Shown in pieces: positions 5,305 through 8,067 of a stretch of 8,067 nucleotides of DNA. The translations under genes and the position numbers were made by a program. Source of the DNA: Oscillospiraceae bacterium (GTDB lineage: Bacteria; Bacillota; Clostridia; Oscillospirales; Ruminococcaceae); NCBI GenBank assembly GCA_900765125.1, contig CAAFQL010000282.1:1-8067 (forward strand). The letters run 5' to 3'. The notes beneath the pieces were generated by a model, which was not told the DNA's origin, did not search any database, and was given only the letters and a program-made list of their open reading frames with translations. How positions within the stretch are numbered: position 1 is the first letter of the stretch; every line of letters starts with the position of its first letter.

Positions 5305-6405
5305 ATGTCAAAAAGAGGGAGCAATATTTACAAGCGCAAGGATGGTCGATATGAAGGACGTGTGCCGATTGGATACAAAGAAAACGGCATGCTGAGGTAC
5401 AAATCTGTTTATGCAAGAACACTTTCAGAAGTCAAAGAAAAAATGGCACAATGCTATACTGTACGTCAGAAACAGACAATTTCTAACATAAAGTTGTCAG
5501 TTAAAGATGCTGCAATAGAGTGGCTTTCTTCTGCAAAATTGCGTGTAAAACCGGCAAGCTATGCAAATTATGTAAACATTGTTTTCAAACACATTTTGCC
5601 TGTACTGGGTGGTGAATATTTTTCAGCGCTGACCACACAAAAATTGAACAATTTTATTCACAGTAAGTTACAGTTTGGTCGGTTGGATGGTCGAGGCGGA
5701 TTATCTGCAAAAACTGTTCGGGATATCATGACTGTATATCGCAGCATAGAACAATATGCAGTGCAGGAATATGGCGTAAAAATTACACATTTCACTATGC
5801 CTAAAATTCAGAAGAAACAGCTGGATGTATTGAATCTTTCGGAGCGAAAACGACTGGAACAGCATCTTCTGCATAATCTGACAAACACAAATTTAGCGAT
5901 TTTGCTGTGCTTGTTTACAGGTTTGCGTGTTGGAGAACTTTGCGGATTGACTTGGGGTGATATTGATTTTACTGCTGGAACACTTTCTGTGAATCGGACT
6001 GTGCAGCGAATCAACAAACGTGGTAGCTCTGAAGTCATCATTGGCTTACCGAAGAGTAAGACTTCTATTCGCACAGTACCGATTCCATCATTTCTGTTGG
6101 AGTTATTATCGCAAAGAAAAAAAGACAGCAAATTATTTTTGATTTCCGGTACGGCAAAGCCTGTTGAACCAAGAACGGTGCAGTATCGCTTTAAGTCTAT
6201 ATTGAAAGCTTGTCAAGTACGAAATATTCCGTTTCATCTGCTTCGTCACACCTATGCGACTGTCTGTATTGCAAATGGATTTGATCCAAAAACACTCAGT
6301 GAACTTCTTGGACACGCTGATGCAAGCATTACACTCAATCGCTATGTGCATTCTTCTATGCAGATGAAGCAGCAATATGTTAGTCGACTTTGCTTGTCTG
6401 CTTAA
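5305..6405 (+). CDS. int: Tyrosine recombinase/integrase of the element
   Basis: This 366-aa protein would excise and integrate the element by strand exchange at att sites. Residues 1-50 form a beta-rich, basic arm-binding domain as in Tn916/lambda-type integrases (YKRKDGRYEGRVPIG). Residues about 62-155 are the SAM-like core-binding domain, and 175-366 the catalytic domain. Catalytic residues are visible: Arg208 (FTGLRVGEL), a Lys in LPKSKTSIRTVPI (250 or 252), His311 and Arg314 (HLLRHTYAT), His337 (LLGHADASI) and the nucleophile Tyr347 (LNRYVH). The set is complete, so it should be active. The ATG at 5305 was chosen because AGGAGG (5291-5296) lies 8 nt upstream; an in-frame TTG at 5221 has no such site and would run through the leader hairpin. 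No terminator is obvious after the stop, and the gene is enclosed by an exact 20-bp inverted repeat. Confidence 0.93.
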   Translation: MSKRGSNIYKRKDGRYEGRVPIGYKENGMLRYKSVYARTLSEVKEKMAQCYTVRQKQTISNIKLSVKDAAIEWLSSAKLRVKPASYANYVNIVFKHILPVLGGEYFSALTTQKLNNFIHSKLQFGRLDGRGGLSAKTVRDIMTVYRSIEQYAVQEYGVKITHFTMPKIQKKQLDVLNLSERKRLEQHLLHNLTNTNLAILLCLFTGLRVGELCGLTWGDIDFTAGTLSVNRTVQRINKRGSSEVIIGLPKSKTSIRTVPIPSFLLELLSQRKKDSKLFLISGTAKPVEPRTVQYRFKSILKACQVRNIPFHLLRHTYATVCIANGFDPKTLSELLGHADASITLNRYVHSSMQMKQQYVSRLCLSA

Positions 6406-6484
6406 TTTTTTTGCCGTCAAAGTTTTGTCCGGCTGATTTCAAAAAGCAACGCAGTTTCTATGTATTTCTGTGTTTCAGCCATAT

Positions 6485-6504
6485 ATGGACGGAATTGACG
6501 AAAA
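6485..6504 (-). repeat. Right copy of the perfect 20-bp inverted repeat
   Basis: ATGGACGGAATTGACGAAAA here is the exact reverse complement of 5110-5129, with 1355 bp between the copies. It starts 79 nt after the integrase stop. Its TTGACGAAA part recurs in direct orientation at 6586-6594. Confidence 0.8.
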
Positions 6505-6555
6505 GAAGATCTCCTTTTTAAAATATTATATTACAACAAAAATTCTTTATTCAGC

Positions 6556-6584
6556 TTGATTTTTGTAAATATTTGTGGTATGAT
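6556..6584 (+). promoter_or_regulatory. Sigma-A-type promoter of the two-component operon
   Basis: -35 TTGATT (6556-6561) and -10 TATGAT (6579-6584) are spaced by 17 bp, and the -10 is preceded by TGG, giving an extended -10. Transcription would start near 6591, leaving a very short leader of about 17 nt that contains the AAAGGAG ribosome site (6592-6598). Confidence 0.65.
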
Positions 6585-6607
6585 TTTGACGAAAGGAGCG
6601 ATGTGAA

Positions 6608-7330
6608 ATGATTAGAATTGCAATTATAGATGATGAAGAACTGATTTGTTTTCGCATAAAGCGATTTTTAGAATGCTACTCACAAGAAAATGCAGTTGCG
6701 ATTGAAATTTATTTATATCAAAATGAAAATCTGTTTCTTTCTGATTTAAAAAATAATATACACTTTGATTTAATTTTTTTAGATATTGAACTGCGTAATA
6801 CTACAGGCATTCAAATTGGACATTGGATTCGAAATGAAATGCAAGATGAATGGATGCAGATTATTTATATTTCAGGAAAAGAAGGATATGAAAGGCAGTT
6901 GTTTTCTGTTAATTGTCTTGATTTTTTAAGCAAACCGATTTCATATAAAGAAATTTCACGTGTAATGAATCGTTTTATGAAATTGACACATAGACCGGAG
7001 GATGTTTTTGTCTTTCAAAAAAATCATGTTTTAGAACGAATTCCATTATCAAATATTTTGTATTTTGAAAGCAAAAATCGAAAGATTTTTATAGTTACAC
7101 AAATAGAATGTATTGAATTTTATGAAAAATTGGATGAAATTGAAAAACGACTTCCTGTTCAATTTTTGAGGATTCATAAATCATTCTTAGTAAATTACTG
7201 TCATATTCGTCAGTTTCATTATGATGAAGTGATCATGTCCAATCAAAAAAATTTGCCAATCAGTCAATCTAAAAGAAAAGCAATCAAGGAGGCACAATTG
7301 GAACTGGAGGGAATTATGCCACATGCATAG
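6608..7330 (+). CDS. LytTR-family response regulator (AgrA/ComE type)
   Basis: This 240-aa cytoplasmic protein would bind DNA after phosphorylation by the kinase encoded next to it. Receiver domain, residues 1-125: acidic pair Asp8-Asp9 (IAIIDDEE), phospho-acceptor Asp59 (LIFLDIEL), Ser89 and Lys109 (FLSKPIS) are all present. LytTR DNA-binding domain, about 135-235: IPLSNILYFES, FLRIHKSFLVNYCHI and LPISQSKRK are typical. Length fits the AgrA/VirR/ComE class, which controls quorum sensing, bacteriocin or virulence genes in Bacillota; the target here is unknown. ATG 6608 has AAAGGAG (6592-6598) at 9-nt spacing. The stop overlaps the kinase start by 8 nt. Base composition is much more AT-rich than in the mobilization genes, suggesting a different origin, probably the host chromosome. 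Confidence 0.93.
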   Translation: MIRIAIIDDEELICFRIKRFLECYSQENAVAIEIYLYQNENLFLSDLKNNIHFDLIFLDIELRNTTGIQIGHWIRNEMQDEWMQIIYISGKEGYERQLFSVNCLDFLSKPISYKEISRVMNRFMKLTHRPEDVFVFQKNHVLERIPLSNILYFESKNRKIFIVTQIECIEFYEKLDEIEKRLPVQFLRIHKSFLVNYCHIRQFHYDEVIMSNQKNLPISQSKRKAIKEAQLELEGIMPHA

Positions 7331-8067
7331 TGTTTTATACAATGTTTTTTATTTAATTGCTGATATATTTGAGATATTTATAATATATCGATATATGGAT
7401 TTGTTCTTTGGATGGAAGCAACATACCAAAGTCACATGGATTGCATTTCTCTATTATTTTTTAGCGACAGGTGTAATGCATCTTATTTTAGATATTCCTA
7501 TTTTCAATTTATTCTTTTCAGTTTCTGCTATATTTTTTATGGCTTGTACATATCGAACGAAGTTTTGGAAAAAAGTCTGTGTTGTACTTTTTCTCTATTG
7601 TTATACTGCTGTTGTAGAGCTGATTGTTGGCGGAGCAACAGGTTATCTGAAAGTTGATATTGTAGAATCAGGCAGTTATCAAAATGTAGCAGGGTTAATA
7701 ATTATGAAATTATTATTTTTTATAGGGACATTGATATTTTATAATATCAAAAGCATCAAAATGGAATCTAAGTTACAACCTTCTATTTGGATTGCTTCGT
7801 GTTCTATGCCAGTTATTTCAATTATTATTGCATTTACATTATTTTTCAATGATGGCATACATGCTATCTCGTTATTATTGTCCCTTTCTTTGTTGATTCT
7901 TGCAAATGTGCTCACTTTTTATTTATATGATCTTTTATCGCAGTTTTACATAAATCGAATAGATACCGAAGTTTTGGAGAAAGAAAAGCAATATTATTTT
8001 CATCAATGTGAGTTAATGAATCAAATTCATGAAAATATGACATCTTATCAGCATGATTTGAAAAATC
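7323..8067 (+). CDS. AgrC/GHKL-type sensor histidine kinase, N-terminal part (3' end outside window)
   Basis: The frame stays open from ATG 7323 to the window end (248 codons seen). About seven hydrophobic segments are visible (roughly residues 4-25, 37-56, 61-77, 85-104, 122-141, 153-174, 181-205), as in AgrC/ComD-type peptide receptors. A linker helix follows (about 206-240), then the start of the H-box, SYQHDLKN, with His244 the probable phospho-acceptor. The catalytic GHKL ATPase domain lies beyond the window. Such kinases sense secreted peptides at the membrane and phosphorylate a LytTR regulator, which here is the overlapping upstream gene. GGAGGG at 7306-7311 lies 11 nt before the start, inside the regulator gene. 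A start at 7316 would be in the regulator frame and is not an option. The peptide it senses is not encoded in the visible DNA. Confidence 0.87.
   Translation, partial: MHSVLYNVFYLIADIFEIFIIYRYMDLFFGWKQHTKVTWIAFLYYFLATGVMHLILDIPIFNLFFSVSAIFFMACTYRTKFWKKVCVVLFLYCYTAVVELIVGGATGYLKVDIVESGSYQNVAGLIIMKLLFFIGTLIFYNIKSIKMESKLQPSIWIASCSMPVISIIIAFTLFFNDGIHAISLLLSLSLLILANVLTFYLYDLLSQFYINRIDTEVLEKEKQYYFHQCELMNQIHENMTSYQHDLKN

Larger units (their letters stand above)
6406..6607. other. Integrase-downstream gap, candidate right attachment region (attR)
   Basis: The gap carries CGTCAA (6415-6420, followed by GTCC at 6427-6430), the right inverted-repeat copy (6485-6504) and a further TTGACGAAA (6586-6594). 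From about 6510 the DNA turns strongly AT-rich and stays so to the window end. Since integrase genes usually lie beside an element end, the junction with the chromosome is probably here, most likely between 6485 and about 6600. The matching core at the other end is outside the window, so the exact crossover cannot be given. Confidence 0.5.

Noticed and set aside
6431..6480. GGCTGA/TCAGCC inverted repeat as an integrase terminator
   Set aside because: The stem is 6 bp with a 38-nt loop and no T-run follows.
6488..6500. GGAATTGACG similarity to a conserved 16S rRNA segment inside the inverted repeat
   Set aside because: Only about 10 bases match and the flanks do not resemble rRNA on either copy, so it is a chance match and not an rRNA fragment.
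7412..7657. Plus-strand open frame of 81 aa
   Set aside because: It is an out-of-frame shadow within the sensor kinase, whose frame is open from 7323 to the window end.

Overview
The window looks like the tail end of an integrative conjugative or mobilizable element from a gut-type Bacillota (Clostridia, probably an Oscillospiraceae/Ruminococcus-like host), followed by what is probably the flanking chromosome. The lineage call rests on strong AGGAGG-type ribosome binding sites and on a gene set (VirB4-like ATPase, NlpC/P60 cell-wall enzyme, small DUF6103-type protein, MobP3-type relaxase, Tn916-like integrase) that is typical of Clostridia elements. It is recognition from memory, not a database result.

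Layout. Positions 2-2772 carry the end of the transfer operon: the C-terminal part of a VirB4-family ATPase (cut by the window edge), overlapping by 4 nt with a membrane-anchored protein that has two tandem NlpC/P60-like domains (only the second keeps Cys and His), then a 77-aa DUF6103-like protein. Positions 2773-3163 have no gene but are dense in direct and inverted repeats and are the best candidate for the origin of transfer. Positions 3164-4980 form a two-gene mobilization operon: a ribbon-helix-helix relaxosome protein and, overlapping by 1 nt, a MobP3-type relaxase. A strong Rho-independent terminator at 5065-5113 closes it. Positions 5305-6405 encode a tyrosine recombinase with an N-terminal arm-binding domain. 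It is flanked by a perfect 20-bp inverted repeat (5110-5129 and 6485-6504), and short CGTCAA motifs recur around it.

From about 6510 the sequence becomes markedly AT-rich. A good promoter (6556-6584) drives a LytTR response regulator (6608-7330) and an overlapping AgrC/GHKL-type sensor kinase (7323 to beyond the window end). This looks like a peptide-responsive two-component system, either in the flanking chromosome or as cargo at the element boundary.

How the parts would work together: the relaxase and RHH protein would nick and mark the DNA at the repeat region. The VirB4 ATPase would energize the secretion channel, and the NlpC/P60 protein would open the peptidoglycan for it. The integrase would join and excise the element ends. 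No excisionase gene is visible. The most unusual items are the exact inverted repeats enclosing the integrase gene, a hairpin directly upstream of the integrase ribosome binding site, the decayed first NlpC/P60 copy, and the cluster of strong hairpins before and inside the start of the mobilization operon.
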